This document shows, in pieces, positions 18,300 to 26,289 of a stretch of DNA of 43,495 nucleotides. The translations under genes and the position numbers were made by a program. The notes under the pieces are model-generated. The model searched no databases. It was not told the origin of the DNA and saw only the letters and a program-made list of their open reading frames with translations. Origin of the DNA: an uncultured Pseudomonadota bacterium (GTDB lineage: Bacteria > Pseudomonadota > Alphaproteobacteria > RF32 > CAG-239); contig CASEQD010000004.1 of assembly GCA_949289935.1 (NCBI GenBank), forward strand, positions 1 to 43,495, given 5' to 3'. Each line of letters begins with the position of its first letter. Within the stretch, counting starts at the first letter, position 1.

Positions 18300-18325
18300 A
18301 AACGGGGAGCTTCTGTTCCCCGTTT
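18300..18325. terminator. Terminator between glycan operon and 18345 gene
   Basis: A 9-bp perfect stem (18300-18308 with 18317-18325) and an 8-nt loop. The minus strand continues into a run of T, so it ends the 18345-18851 gene; it may also stop the convergent glycan operon. Confidence 0.82.
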
Positions 18326-18344
18326 CCGCTTCTTTCCGTTCATA

Positions 18345-18851
18345 TCAGCATACTGCGATATGAGTTTCTTCCGTTTGCCGGACGCCCTGCCCGGCTTTGT
18401 AAGTATTGCCGTTAAGATAAGCTATAAATTCGTCTTTGAAATCGCAAGCGTCTCCATAGCCGCGATCCCGGATGTAACAATTGGCTATCATATAAATATG
18501 TTCCATCACGCCTATCGTCATGGAAGACAAAACATTCAGTTTTTTCTGCATGATTTTAATGTATCCCGGATCTTCTTTATGCTGCAGGGAATGTATGCCG
18601 ACGAGACGGCGGCGGATGCTGTTGATTGTTTTGGAGTTTCGTTCTATTTGCAAACGGGCTAAAACATCATAGTAATTTATGAGGCTTTCACTTTCAGTCA
18701 GCCCCTTTATTAATTTATGGATTCCTTCCGGAGGGTTGTCTTTCTTGATTGTTTTCAATAAAAAATCAAACAGGGAATTCCGTGTTTTTTTCGCAAGTTC
18801 CAAGTCTTCAATAAAAGCTTCGCCAAGCGTCTGATATTTGACTTCCACCAT
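18345..18851 (-). CDS. Hypothetical helical protein
   Basis: 168 residues, not recognised. The sequence looks almost wholly alpha-helical with many charged residues (for example LARLQIERNSKTINSIRRRL) and a Cys-containing C terminus. There is no signal peptide or membrane helix. The start is well supported by a GAGGAG site 8 nt before the ATG. It stands alone between the convergent glycan operon and the divergent EF-hand gene and has its own terminator. Function unknown. Confidence 0.65.
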   Translation of the reverse strand: MVEVKYQTLGEAFIEDLELAKKTRNSLFDFLLKTIKKDNPPEGIHKLIKGLTESESLINYYDVLARLQIERNSKTINSIRRRLVGIHSLQHKEDPGYIKIMQKKLNVLSSMTIGVMEHIYMIANCYIRDRGYGDACDFKDEFIAYLNGNTYKAGQGVRQTEETHIAVC

Positions 18852-19058
18852 AGCGCGTTCTCCTCTTATCCATAAACATAATTATATCATTTTTATAAGT
18901 ATATTTTAGCATAAAAAACTTTGCGACACAACATAAATCTGTAACAAAAATGTAACATTTTCCCGGTCGTGAGGTTTTGTATGAACATTTAAGTGTTTAG
19001 CTTATTGTTAAGATTTTTTTATTATGCTTATTTGGTATTGGTTTTAAGGAGAGAAACT

Positions 19059-19436
19059 ATGCGGAAGTTTTATTTTTTCTTTGCAGCTGGGTGTGCTTTT
19101 TTCGGTTCTTTTCCGGCCGGAGCCGGTGAACCGGCGGCAGCGGATACTCCTGCCCCGATCGTGGATGAAAGCGAGCAAAGCTATCAAAATATGCTGCATA
19201 AAAAATTTTTGGAAATAGATAAGAATCAGGACGGGCATATTTCTTCAGAGGAATATAAAACTTATAATGACGAAATTGAAAAACGCCGTCGGGAAATTAT
19301 GAACAAGGCTTATCTGGATATGGACAGAAACAATGATGGAAAGATTTCCGAAGAGGAGTTTTTGGAGAGAATCAACCGCCGCCGGGAAGAAATTAGAAAA
19401 ATGATTAAGGATTCTGCCGCTTCTTTTGGTGAGTAA
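19059..19436 (+). CDS. Exported EF-hand protein
   Basis: 125 residues from the ATG at 19059, which has AAGGAGAG 6-7 nt upstream; the frame is open further upstream but without a ribosome-binding site. A signal peptide (RKFYFFFAAGCAFFGSFPAGAG) is followed by two calcium-binding EF loops, DKNQDGHISSEEY and DRNNDGKISEEEF, each with the expected Asp/Asn/Asp/Gly/Glu pattern, separated by a basic helix. Probably a periplasmic or surface calcium-binding protein. Such proteins may buffer or sense calcium; the partner is unknown. tRNA-Pro follows ~105 bp downstream. Confidence 0.82.
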   Translation: MRKFYFFFAAGCAFFGSFPAGAGEPAAADTPAPIVDESEQSYQNMLHKKFLEIDKNQDGHISSEEYKTYNDEIEKRRREIMNKAYLDMDRNNDGKISEEEFLERINRRREEIRKMIKDSAASFGE

Positions 19437-19542
19437 TTTTTGACAACCTGTTGAAATATATGGTTTATTTATTTTCCCGGCGGATTTTTGCAAAAAAGTT
19501 CTTGCTTTTACCGGGAGATGGTTTTATATAGTATTTTGTGTT

Positions 19543-19619
19543 CGGGATGTAGCGCAGCCTGGTAGCGCATTTGCATGGGGTGCAAGTGGTCGCTGGTTCG
19601 AATCCAGTCATCCCGACCA
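19543..19619 (+). tRNA. tRNA-Pro (anticodon GGG)
   Basis: A complete 77-nt cloverleaf. The acceptor stem CGGGATG pairs with CATCCCG, followed by an encoded ACCA end. The D arm has AGCGCAGCCTGGTAGCGC, the anticodon loop ATGGGGT gives GGG at positions 34-36, and the T arm is GGTTCGAATCC. A terminator follows 9 nt later. Confidence 0.96.
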
Positions 19620-19627
19620 ATACTAAC

Positions 19628-19656
19628 AAGTCGTCAGAAATGGCGACTTTTTCTTT
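19628..19656 (+). terminator. tRNA-Pro terminator
   Basis: An 8-bp stem with one G-T pair (19628-19635 with 19642-19649), loop AGAAAT, followed by TTTCTTT. A degenerate copy of this region lies near 21850. Confidence 0.8.
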
Positions 19657-19745
19657 ATAAATCAATAACTTAACCTAGTCTGTGTGACTGGTTTTAAAAA
19701 CAGGCCTTTCGGGTGAGAGGTTAAACACATTCCTACAATAAAGTA

Positions 19746-20036
19746 TTATAATAGATACTTGTATATCACTATGACAATCAAACAATCAACGGCATATAAT
19801 GGCAAACCATATTTCCATTGGTGTTTTGGGTCAAAATATGGTGAATTCTCATGTCCTTTTTTGACTAAAATATGAGAGATTATTCCATCAATGATAAAAG
19901 GTATAAAAACACATATTGCAGCAGGAAGCTGCGATGTTTTAGATTTACCAACTAAGTAAGCTGCAAAGCAAGCTAAAATAAGACAAAATACAGCTGAAAT
20001 ATATTTTATTATTGACATAATATTTATCTTAAACAT
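19746..20036 (-). CDS. Small membrane protein
   Basis: 96 residues from the ATG at 20036, which has AGGAG 5 nt upstream; a GTG two codons earlier is also in frame. Three hydrophobic helices (about residues 8-27, 34-54 and 74-92) are separated by short polar loops, giving an inner-membrane protein without a recognised domain. It begins 22 bp after the stop of the phage-like gene at 20059-20928, so the two are probably co-transcribed. It could be an immunity-type partner, but nothing in the sequence proves this. Confidence 0.62.
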   Translation of the reverse strand: MFKINIMSIIKYISAVFCLILACFAAYLVGKSKTSQLPAAICVFIPFIIDGIISHILVKKGHENSPYFDPKHQWKYGLPLYAVDCLIVIVIYKYLL

Positions 20037-20058
20037 CGCCACTCCTGATTATCAATTA

Positions 20059-20928
20059 TTATTTGTTGTAATTATGATACTGATTTTTAATTCCGTCAAC
20101 CGCATATTCTGTTGCTTCACCGCTTGCCGTACTAAAGGCGTTTCGAATTAACGGATTGGCAGCCCGGCCAAAGGCTTGTGTGACCAATTTATTTCCCAGC
20201 AAATTTCCCGCTAAGCCACTCAAAGTCTGTTGAGCATAATTTTGCCAATTATCCTGTCCCGAGCCAATACCGTAAGCTATACCATTTGCTGCTGTATTGT
20301 AGTTATTTAGCTTGTTTTGAATTCTCAACGGTGCCGTTTTTGAATATCCAAGAAAATGAACAGGTGAAGCGTAAGCACCAGCCATTTGAGCAACTGTTGT
20401 TGCTATGGGACTTTTCTGCAAACCCTGAGCCAGAACCTGACGCCGATTATCACGCCCTTTAACATACCCTCGTTTCATTGTATCCCATACACTTTCATTG
20501 GTTTTATTCCATTGCGGATTTAGGCTTGCTAATCCATAACCAACAGCGCTAGCAGCTCCTTCTAATTCATCGGCCCAGCCAAGGCTCAATCCGTCCAAAG
20601 CTGCGGTAGTCAGTTGTTCTGTTTTCCGCAAAGTATTATCCCAAGTTGATGGTTGAGAATTTGGTTGTTGAGGTGAAGTTGGTTGCACATAACCTGGCGG
20701 TGGTACCGAAGCTGTGATTTGTGGCTTAAGAACAGGTGTTTGTTGTACACCATACTTTTGCTGTAAATTATTAAGCTCGTCTAAATCAAACCTGGTTTGC
20801 AATTCCTCTCGCAAATTCATATTAGCATAATCTGGTGTTCCTGTCCCGTTATATTTGGTTTGCAGTTCTGATAAACGGTTGCGTTCATCTTCTTCTAATA
20901 ATTTTCTTTTATAGGTTTCAAAATCCAT
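20059..20928 (-). CDS. Phage internal-protein-like or effector-like protein
   Basis: 289 residues. The N terminus is charged and helical, with two similar short blocks (LSELQTKYNGTG and LNNLQQKYGVQQ). A Pro/Gln linker (~70-95) follows, then a block LDGLSLGWADELEGAASA plus a basic GRDNRRQVLAQG segment. That block resembles the 'dGltfGfaDE' region of phage internal virion or DNA-ejection proteins. The rest is Ala/Gly/Asn-rich and may touch membranes. A GGAG site supports the start. No other structural phage gene is present, so it is either a prophage relic or a protein recruited as a secreted effector. The family is uncertain. Confidence 0.6.
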   Translation of the reverse strand: MDFETYKRKLLEEDERNRLSELQTKYNGTGTPDYANMNLREELQTRFDLDELNNLQQKYGVQQTPVLKPQITASVPPPGYVQPTSPQQPNSQPSTWDNTLRKTEQLTTAALDGLSLGWADELEGAASAVGYGLASLNPQWNKTNESVWDTMKRGYVKGRDNRRQVLAQGLQKSPIATTVAQMAGAYASPVHFLGYSKTAPLRIQNKLNNYNTAANGIAYGIGSGQDNWQNYAQQTLSGLAGNLLGNKLVTQAFGRAANPLIRNAFSTASGEATEYAVDGIKNQYHNYNK

Positions 20929-20989
20929 GTTTCTTCTCCAATATTGTTAACAATAGAAACATAAGATTAAGAGATATTTTATCTTAAAA

Positions 20990-21709
20990 TCAATCAACTA
21001 TAACGATAGACGTATCAGCTTCTACGCGTAGAAGCTTTTTAAACTCCCTGTTATTGTTTTGTGCTAATTGCACCAACTTATTGGCAATATTTTGTTTCAC
21101 ATAAGGAATTGGCATATCTTTCGATTTATGTGTCAAATACCACATAGCAAAAAAATTGGCCGATAATATTTTGCCGGCTTGATGATATTGCATAAATTTT
21201 TCATATTGTATTTTTTTGAAATATTCTCTAAACGGAGCATATTTTTCATCTCTTAATTTTCTGGCCTTGCGGGCACAATTTTTTCTTTCACATTTACATA
21301 AGGATACAATTGAATTTTTACGAATTTCACGCCATTGCTCTTGGTTTTTATACAAAATAATATTTATCAAATTCATCATTTGCGCTTGCAGTTGTGAAAA
21401 ATTTATCTCTGTCTTATGATTTTGCAAAATATTTCTCAGCCAATACATATCCTGATTATCCATACTCATTGATGAATCTAACAGTAATTCAGCATCTATA
21501 TTTAAAGCATTGGCAACCTTGGTTAAGTCTGTATCTATCAATTCTATCTTTTGACATTCAATAGATTTAAGACTTTCTTCGGAAATATCAGCTGATTTGG
21601 CCAATTCTTTGAGTGTAAGATTTTTAACTATCCTCAAATTTCGGACTTTGTTTCCATTGTCAAAAATCAAACATTTTATCGTTTCAAAAGATAAATTATT
21701 ATTGTTCAT
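20990..21709 (-). CDS. XRE-family transcriptional regulator
   Basis: 239 residues. The N-terminal helix-turn-helix of the lambda-repressor/XRE type is clear: VRNLRIVKNLTLKELAKSAD, then ISEESLKSIE and a NALNIDAELLL ending (~residues 20-75). The remaining ~160 residues are an unrecognised, helical, Lys/Asn/Gln-rich region with a Cys cluster (CKCERKNCARK). An AAGGTG site precedes the ATG. Part of the coding sequence (21148-21177) is repeated exactly at 23134-23163. It probably regulates the adjacent accessory genes. Confidence 0.75.
   Translation of the reverse strand: MNNNNLSFETIKCLIFDNGNKVRNLRIVKNLTLKELAKSADISEESLKSIECQKIELIDTDLTKVANALNIDAELLLDSSMSMDNQDMYWLRNILQNHKTEINFSQLQAQMMNLINIILYKNQEQWREIRKNSIVSLCKCERKNCARKARKLRDEKYAPFREYFKKIQYEKFMQYHQAGKILSANFFAMWYLTHKSKDMPIPYVKQNIANKLVQLAQNNNREFKKLLRVEADTSIVIVD
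21148..21177. repeat. 30-bp direct repeat, copy 1 (inside the XRE gene)
   Basis: Thirty bases from C at 21148 to GG at 21177 recur exactly and in the same orientation at 23134-23163. The flanking bases differ on both sides. Confidence 0.85.
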
Positions 21710-21884
21710 TATATTAACACCTTAAAATTCCTAAACAATCTATATTTAGTGATGATTTTTTACAGATGCAACCAAACGATTATTTTTTTGCAAACTAAGG
21801 TTTCATGGACTGGTATTGACGCATTCACCCTCCCCAACTATGGAATGTAAATCATCAGAAATGGCGGCTTTCTCTTGTAACCTG

Positions 21885-21904
21885 AAAACCGGGATTTCTC
21901 CCGG
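21885..21904 (-). terminator. Terminator after the 21919-22962 gene
   Basis: A CCGGGA/TCCCGG stem with a GAAA loop on the minus strand, followed by TTTTC, lies 15 bp after the stop at 21919. Confidence 0.75.
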
Positions 21905-21918
21905 GGCAATAAATCAAA

Positions 21919-22962
21919 CTAACGTCCGGAATTACCGTTCTGCAGTTTGGGGCTGTCTCCCCAGTGAACGTTTTTTCCACTTTTTGAACCGGCTTCGGCA
22001 ACCAGTCCTTTTTCAGCCAAACGCTTCCGCGCTGCTTTTTTATCAGCCGTTTTCTTTTGTTCTTCTTTCCAGCTTTTCTGATTTTCGGCAATCATCTTGT
22101 CTTTGGCGGCTTTACGTTCCTCCTGTCTGGATTTTAGTTTTGCTGCAACTTTCAACTGTTTCAGATGAGCCTTGATTTTACGGTCAAGCACGGTGCTGGC
22201 CGCCTCTTTGCATACAATGTCAATCAAATCGCTGCCGACTTTCTTTATTGCGGCTTTTAACTCTTCATCTTGCTTATGGTTATTATCCCAGCTTCCCCAA
22301 ACTATATCAGTAGCGATGTCAGAGGCACTTTTATCCTTTTCAAAAACTTTTTCCGGAAACTTCTTCAAAACTTTTTGAGCATACGCCTTACTTTCCGGAT
22401 AATATTTTTGCGCTTCTTCAAAAAAGCTTTTAATCTCAACTTTCTGCTCATAAGACGGATCTTTTTTCAGCCCCCAGCGAACCAGTCTGGAAGCCTCAAC
22501 CGGAATATCTTTGATATTTTTTCCGTCAGCCATTGCCTGCAGCAGTTCTTTAACATATGCATGACCTTCTGCCGCATTTTCTTTTCCGGCATATCTCATG
22601 GCTGAATACCCAACTGTACTATACACAAAAGCACTCAAATCAAAATCTTGCTTACTTTTAGAAGAAAGAGAGGTTAATTCAAACAAATGCTCATAAACAT
22701 CCTTGGGTTCCGGATATTTTTCCATAAACTTTTCAGTAAATTTGTGAGCATCTTCCTCATTTTTAACAGCAGAAAGATCAATTTTCCCAAGTTTTTCCCG
22801 GTTCATATACTTGTCCAAGTTCTCCGAATCCGTGACATCATATGGTATCAAATCACGCTTTCCGCCGCTTTCATAATAAAAACGCAAAGACTGTGAATCA
22901 CCAGAATCATACGAGGTAAGAATTTCTTCTACTTTCAGATTTAAAGGATGTTTATATGACAT
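21919..22962 (-). CDS. Hypothetical charged protein
   Basis: 347 residues, not recognised. The first ~240 residues are predicted mixed helical (SYKHPLNLKVEEILTSYDSG...), with no signal peptide. The last ~100 are a very basic, Lys/Arg/Glu-rich likely coiled coil (KSRQEERKAAKDKM, EEQKKTADKKAARKRLAEKG) ending in a Gly/Asn/Ser tail. The start is supported by GGAG before the ATG, and a terminator follows. It belongs to the accessory stretch beyond tRNA-Pro. Function unknown. Confidence 0.65.
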   Translation of the reverse strand: MSYKHPLNLKVEEILTSYDSGDSQSLRFYYESGGKRDLIPYDVTDSENLDKYMNREKLGKIDLSAVKNEEDAHKFTEKFMEKYPEPKDVYEHLFELTSLSSKSKQDFDLSAFVYSTVGYSAMRYAGKENAAEGHAYVKELLQAMADGKNIKDIPVEASRLVRWGLKKDPSYEQKVEIKSFFEEAQKYYPESKAYAQKVLKKFPEKVFEKDKSASDIATDIVWGSWDNNHKQDEELKAAIKKVGSDLIDIVCKEAASTVLDRKIKAHLKQLKVAAKLKSRQEERKAAKDKMIAENQKSWKEEQKKTADKKAARKRLAEKGLVAEAGSKSGKNVHWGDSPKLQNGNSGR

Positions 22963-23133
22963 GACTATTCTCCATTTTTTTATTCTGCTGTTATAATAAC
23001 ACTATTACTTTAATAAGTAAATAAAAAAAATAGACAAATGCATATAGACAAAACCAATAAACAATCCCCGCCGTCTCAAATTATATTTATCCATTGATAT
23101 TTAAATATCTGAATACTTTAAAAAAATCCCAAT

Positions 23134-23163
23134 CAAAAAAATTGGCCGATAATATTTTGCCGG
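23134..23163. repeat. 30-bp direct repeat, copy 2 (intergenic)
   Basis: An exact copy of 21148-21177, here outside any gene and just before the terminator at 23181. Possibly a relic of a second XRE-like gene or the trace of a rearrangement. Confidence 0.85.
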
Positions 23164-23180
23164 TAGTTTTCATGATACAA

Positions 23181-23219
23181 AAAAAATAACCATCGGTTTT
23201 GGACGGATGGTTATTTTTT
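23181..23219. terminator. Terminator after the 23232 gene
   Basis: A perfect 14-bp stem (23181-23194 with 23206-23219), an 11-nt loop and A/T runs on both sides, so it can work in both directions. It directly follows the minus-strand gene that ends at 23232. Confidence 0.85.
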
Positions 23220-23231
23220 ATTGTTCGGAAG

Positions 23232-23600
23232 TCAGGCCAAAAGAATTTTTTCCTTCATGATTTTTCTGATGAAATCATACATTAATACCGGTTCACAAAC
23301 TGCTGAATAGTGATAGTAAACAGAGATGATCAGTTGTGATGTATCGACTATTTTTTCCCATTCAAAGAAATAATTGCAGTCATTTCTTATTCGTTTTAAT
23401 ACATTTTCAGTTGTTTTATAAAATATGGCATGCAAAAATCCTTGAAGTTCTTTTGTATCAAGTTTGCGGCTTTGTTCTTGAACAAGTTTTCTCAGGGATT
23501 CGTCAAACCAACAGTTATCGGCAATTCTTTTTGAGGTTTCATCCTTATCGAAAATTATAAAGTTTTTTTCGATAACCTTTAGTAAATAACTTCTGTCCAT
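23232..23600 (-). CDS. Hypothetical protein
   Basis: 122 residues from the ATG at 23600 (MDRSYLLKVIEKNFIIFD...); the frame stays open to 23762, with another ATG at 23657. The upstream residues (low complexity, Tyr/Phe/Lys-rich) look non-coding, so I prefer the inner start, but no clear ribosome-binding site decides it. The protein looks helical, with conserved-looking aromatic and charged residues, and is not recognised. It has its own strong terminator. Confidence 0.5.
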   Translation of the reverse strand: MDRSYLLKVIEKNFIIFDKDETSKRIADNCWFDESLRKLVQEQSRKLDTKELQGFLHAIFYKTTENVLKRIRNDCNYFFEWEKIVDTSQLIISVYYHYSAVCEPVLMYDFIRKIMKEKILLA

Positions 23601-24066
23601 AATTGTTTCAGGTTTATTTAACGAGGGGGTATTCCTTTGATACGTCCTGTCCCTCATAGGGTAATTATAGAAATAAAAATAAATTTCAGTTTGAAGTTTA
23701 TCATTGATTTTTATAGATTTCAATGTTTTTTTGTGTGAGGGGCGCGGCCACAACATGAACACATAAACGAGTTCAGTATTGGCTGAAATTATCTTTTTTA
23801 CTGCCGGTGTTGTGCGGCATAGTTGAATTTATAAAATCTTTATTCGGTATATGATTTTAATCTTAAAAACTGAAAATACGGTTAAGACAAATATATTTAG
23901 ACAAAAATTATTATTAATTTTACAAAATATATCTTGACTTTTTATTAAATATTTATAATATATTGCCGTAATTTATATTATTATGGCTATGCATTATGAA
24001 AAGCTGGTCATTTATCGTGATTTTTTTTATAGTTAACCATATTGTTTAATTAAAATTTTAAAAATT
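23601..24066. other. AT-rich intergenic region before the flotillin gene
   Basis: Apart from the possible N-terminal extension of the 23232 gene and the promoter at 23934-23961, I see no gene, RNA or repeat here. The sequence is strongly AT-rich, with scattered A and T runs. Confidence 0.5.
23934..23961 (+). promoter_or_regulatory. Probable promoter of the flotillin-like gene
   Basis: TTGACT at 23934-23939, a 16-nt spacer, then TAATAT at 23956-23961, about 105 bp before the start codon. It is the only well-spaced pair that I noted upstream of the gene. Confidence 0.5.
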
Positions 24067-25497
24067 ATGAATGCAATGACTTATGTTGTAATGGGTATTT
24101 GTGTTGTTTGTGCCGTACTTGTGTTTTTCTTTATCCGGTGGATTTTTTCTCTCCGACGGGTTGTTCCGACAAATGAGGTTCATATCGTACGAAGGGGCAA
24201 GAATACCATGGTATACGGAACTCCTGCAAAGGGAAACCAAACGCAGGCAAAGCAGTTTTGCGGAAACAGCTATTATGAATTTCCCATTTCCATTCCGTAT
24301 GTTGGGGTAACGGTAACAAAAATGCCTTTATCCATCTTTGGCATTGATATTAATGATTATGATGCCTTTGATAAAGAAAGGGTTCCGTTTGTTGTCGACA
24401 TTCAGTCTTTTTTCCGTATTGCGGATTATGAAGTTGCGGCTTCCCGCATCAGCGAGATCAGAGAACTGAAAGCCCAGCTGCTCAGTATTGTGCAGGGCGC
24501 TGTTCGTTCCATTCTTGCAAAAGATTTTTTAAATGAAATCATGGGAGAAAGGTCTAAGTACGGCCAGCAGTTTACTGACGAAGTCAAGGACGAATTGAAA
24601 TCATGGGGTGTGGAAACCGTGAAGAATATTGAATTGATGGATGTCAGAGACGCTCACGGCGAAGAGGTTATTTCCAATATTATGAGAAAAAAGAAATCAG
24701 AAATTGAGAAAGAGTCGCGCGTTGCCGTTGCTAAAAACGATCAGGAAGCCAGAGAGGCTGAAATTGAGGCTCAGCGTCAGGTCGAGCTGAAAGAACAGGA
24801 AGCCAATCAACAAGTCGGTTTGAGAAAAGCCGAAGTGGCCAGAGAAGTCGGTATTGCCAACGAACAATCGACCCAGGCCGTTAAAGAACAGGCTAAACTG
24901 ACCAAGGAAAAGGAAATGGAAGTTCAAAAAGTTGAAACGGTTAAAAAGGCTGAAATTGAGAAGGAAAAAACAGTTATTGACGCCGAAGCAAAAAAACGCG
25001 AAACCGAAATCAACGCTGATGCCGCAAAAGCAAAAGCCGAACGAGATGCCGAAGCACAATTGATTTTGACGACAAAGAAAGCCGAAGGTTCGTTGATTAC
25101 GGCCGCAAAATCTGCTGAAGGTATCAGGCTGGAAGGTAATGCCAAAGCTTCGGCCGAAAAGCAGATGCAAATGGCATCGGTTGAAGCTCAGTTGAAGCTG
25201 GCAAGCGAAATCGGTATGAATAAAGGCTATCAGGATTATCTGATTCAGATCCGTCAGATTGAGGCTAATGAAAAAGTCGGATTGACACAGGCCGAAAACA
25301 TCAAAGGCGCGGATATTAAGATTATTGCCGGAGCCGGAAATGTTGCAGAAGGCGTTAATGGCGCCGTCGGTTTGTTTTCGCCCCAAGGCGGTTTTAACCT
25401 GGCCGGAATGCTTGAGACCCTTGCGACATCTGAAGAAGGCAAAGCCTTTTTGAAAAAATTGGGGTTAGGCTCAGTTGAAAAAAAGAGCGAAGCCTGA
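24067..25497 (+). CDS. Flotillin-like SPFH-domain membrane protein
   Basis: 476 residues. An N-terminal membrane helix (~5-27) is followed by an SPFH/band-7 domain (~30-200, with VPTNEVHIVRRG and VPFVVDIQSFFRI). A long Ala/Glu/Lys coiled coil (~205-390, repeated KAEVAREVG, KKAEIEKEKT, DAEAKKRETE) and a Gly-rich C terminus complete it. This is the flotillin/YqiK architecture; such proteins form large oligomers that organise membrane microdomains. There is no adjacent NfeD gene, which is the usual partner. The start codon has no clear ribosome-binding site. Monocistronic, with a promoter upstream and a strong terminator downstream. Confidence 0.9.
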   Translation: MNAMTYVVMGICVVCAVLVFFFIRWIFSLRRVVPTNEVHIVRRGKNTMVYGTPAKGNQTQAKQFCGNSYYEFPISIPYVGVTVTKMPLSIFGIDINDYDAFDKERVPFVVDIQSFFRIADYEVAASRISEIRELKAQLLSIVQGAVRSILAKDFLNEIMGERSKYGQQFTDEVKDELKSWGVETVKNIELMDVRDAHGEEVISNIMRKKKSEIEKESRVAVAKNDQEAREAEIEAQRQVELKEQEANQQVGLRKAEVAREVGIANEQSTQAVKEQAKLTKEKEMEVQKVETVKKAEIEKEKTVIDAEAKKRETEINADAAKAKAERDAEAQLILTTKKAEGSLITAAKSAEGIRLEGNAKASAEKQMQMASVEAQLKLASEIGMNKGYQDYLIQIRQIEANEKVGLTQAENIKGADIKIIAGAGNVAEGVNGAVGLFSPQGGFNLAGMLETLATSEEGKAFLKKLGLGSVEKKSEA

Positions 25498-25507
25498 TTG
25501 TTTTTAT

Positions 25508-25538
25508 AAAAAAAACTGCCGTAAAGGCAGTTTTTTTT
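25508..25538. terminator. Terminator after the flotillin-like gene
   Basis: A 13-bp stem (25508-25520 with 25526-25538), loop GTAAA, ending in eight T on the plus strand and in T on the minus strand. It serves the flotillin gene and probably also the convergent 25566 gene. Confidence 0.9.
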
Positions 25539-25565
25539 ATGCATGGCAACAGTGGTTTTCATAAA

Positions 25566-26120
25566 TTAAAACGGTTGATTTTCCATACTTATTCCTCCCC
25601 TGATATCTTCATCTTCTTTTTTTCTTTTCAGATATTCTTGAGGTGGTTGTTCGGCATAACGGATAATCAGATTTTTTCCGGGCATAAAAATATAAACATC
25701 CGGACTTAACTTTACCGGTTTTTTTGTAACAATTGTTGCTTCTACAAGAAACATCCCGTCAGGTTTTGTCCCTCGGAATCCCAGAAAATAAACGACGTCT
25801 CCGTTGAACATTTCACAAGCAAGATACCGGGAAAAGAAAGTCATTGACATTACTTCTTTATACCAAGGCTGTGCGTATAATACCCGTTTTTCTTCCGGTG
25901 AGAAAGCTCCACATGCTTGCAAGGCTTTTTTTACCAACATCAGATTTTCTTCATAACCAAGATCCAGCATCAGAAAAATTTCCTTCCAGGAAGAATGTTC
26001 ATCAATATCGTTTCTTCCTGCCGTGAAGATTTTTTTCCATTCTTTGATTCTTTTTGAAATTTTTGCGGTTGTTTTCCATTCCTGAATGTTTTCTGAGAGT
26101 TCAGACATTGCTTCTTTCAT
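25566..26120 (-). CDS. Hypothetical protein
   Basis: 184 residues, not recognised. The first half is helical and charged (MSELSENIQEWKTTAKISKRIKEWKKIF). The second half looks like beta strands (MFNGDVVYFLGFRGTKPDG, MFLVEATIVTKKPVKLSPDVYIFMPGKNLIIRYAE). No signal peptide or membrane helix. An ATG four codons downstream is an alternative start, and neither has a strong ribosome-binding site. It shares a terminator with the flotillin-like gene and is divergent from the lar operon. Confidence 0.6.
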   Translation of the reverse strand: MKEAMSELSENIQEWKTTAKISKRIKEWKKIFTAGRNDIDEHSSWKEIFLMLDLGYEENLMLVKKALQACGAFSPEEKRVLYAQPWYKEVMSMTFFSRYLACEMFNGDVVYFLGFRGTKPDGMFLVEATIVTKKPVKLSPDVYIFMPGKNLIIRYAEQPPQEYLKRKKEDEDIRGGISMENQPF

Positions 26121-26224
26121 AATTGTAAAATGATTAATAATTAGACATAAATTTAAAAATTGTGTTTATATTAGGCTAAATATAAAAAAATGCAATATTT
26201 TTTTGTGAAAATAAAAAAATATAC

Positions 26225-26255
26225 TTGACTTAGAGTTAACTCAAAAAATTATATT
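26225..26255 (+). promoter_or_regulatory. Probable lar operon promoter with palindrome
   Basis: TTGACT at 26225-26230 and TATATT at 26250-26255 (19-nt spacer; TTATAT one base earlier gives 18). The perfect palindrome GAGTTAACTC (26233-26242) lies between the two boxes, a typical repressor position. The larB start is ~35 bp downstream. Confidence 0.5.
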
Positions 26256-26289
26256 CTTATAAACTTGTTTTTTTCAGGGTGAAACAGAT

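Noticed and set aside
18981..18993. ATGAACATTTAA resembling part of the 24-bp repeat arm
   Set aside because: Only ~11 bases match, no partner copy lies nearby in inverted order, and AT-rich intergenic DNA easily gives such matches.
24697..25386. 229-codon minus-strand open frame
   Set aside because: Antisense of the flotillin coiled coil; Phe/Cys-rich composition typical of a shadow of Lys/Glu/Ala-rich coding DNA, with no ribosome-binding site.
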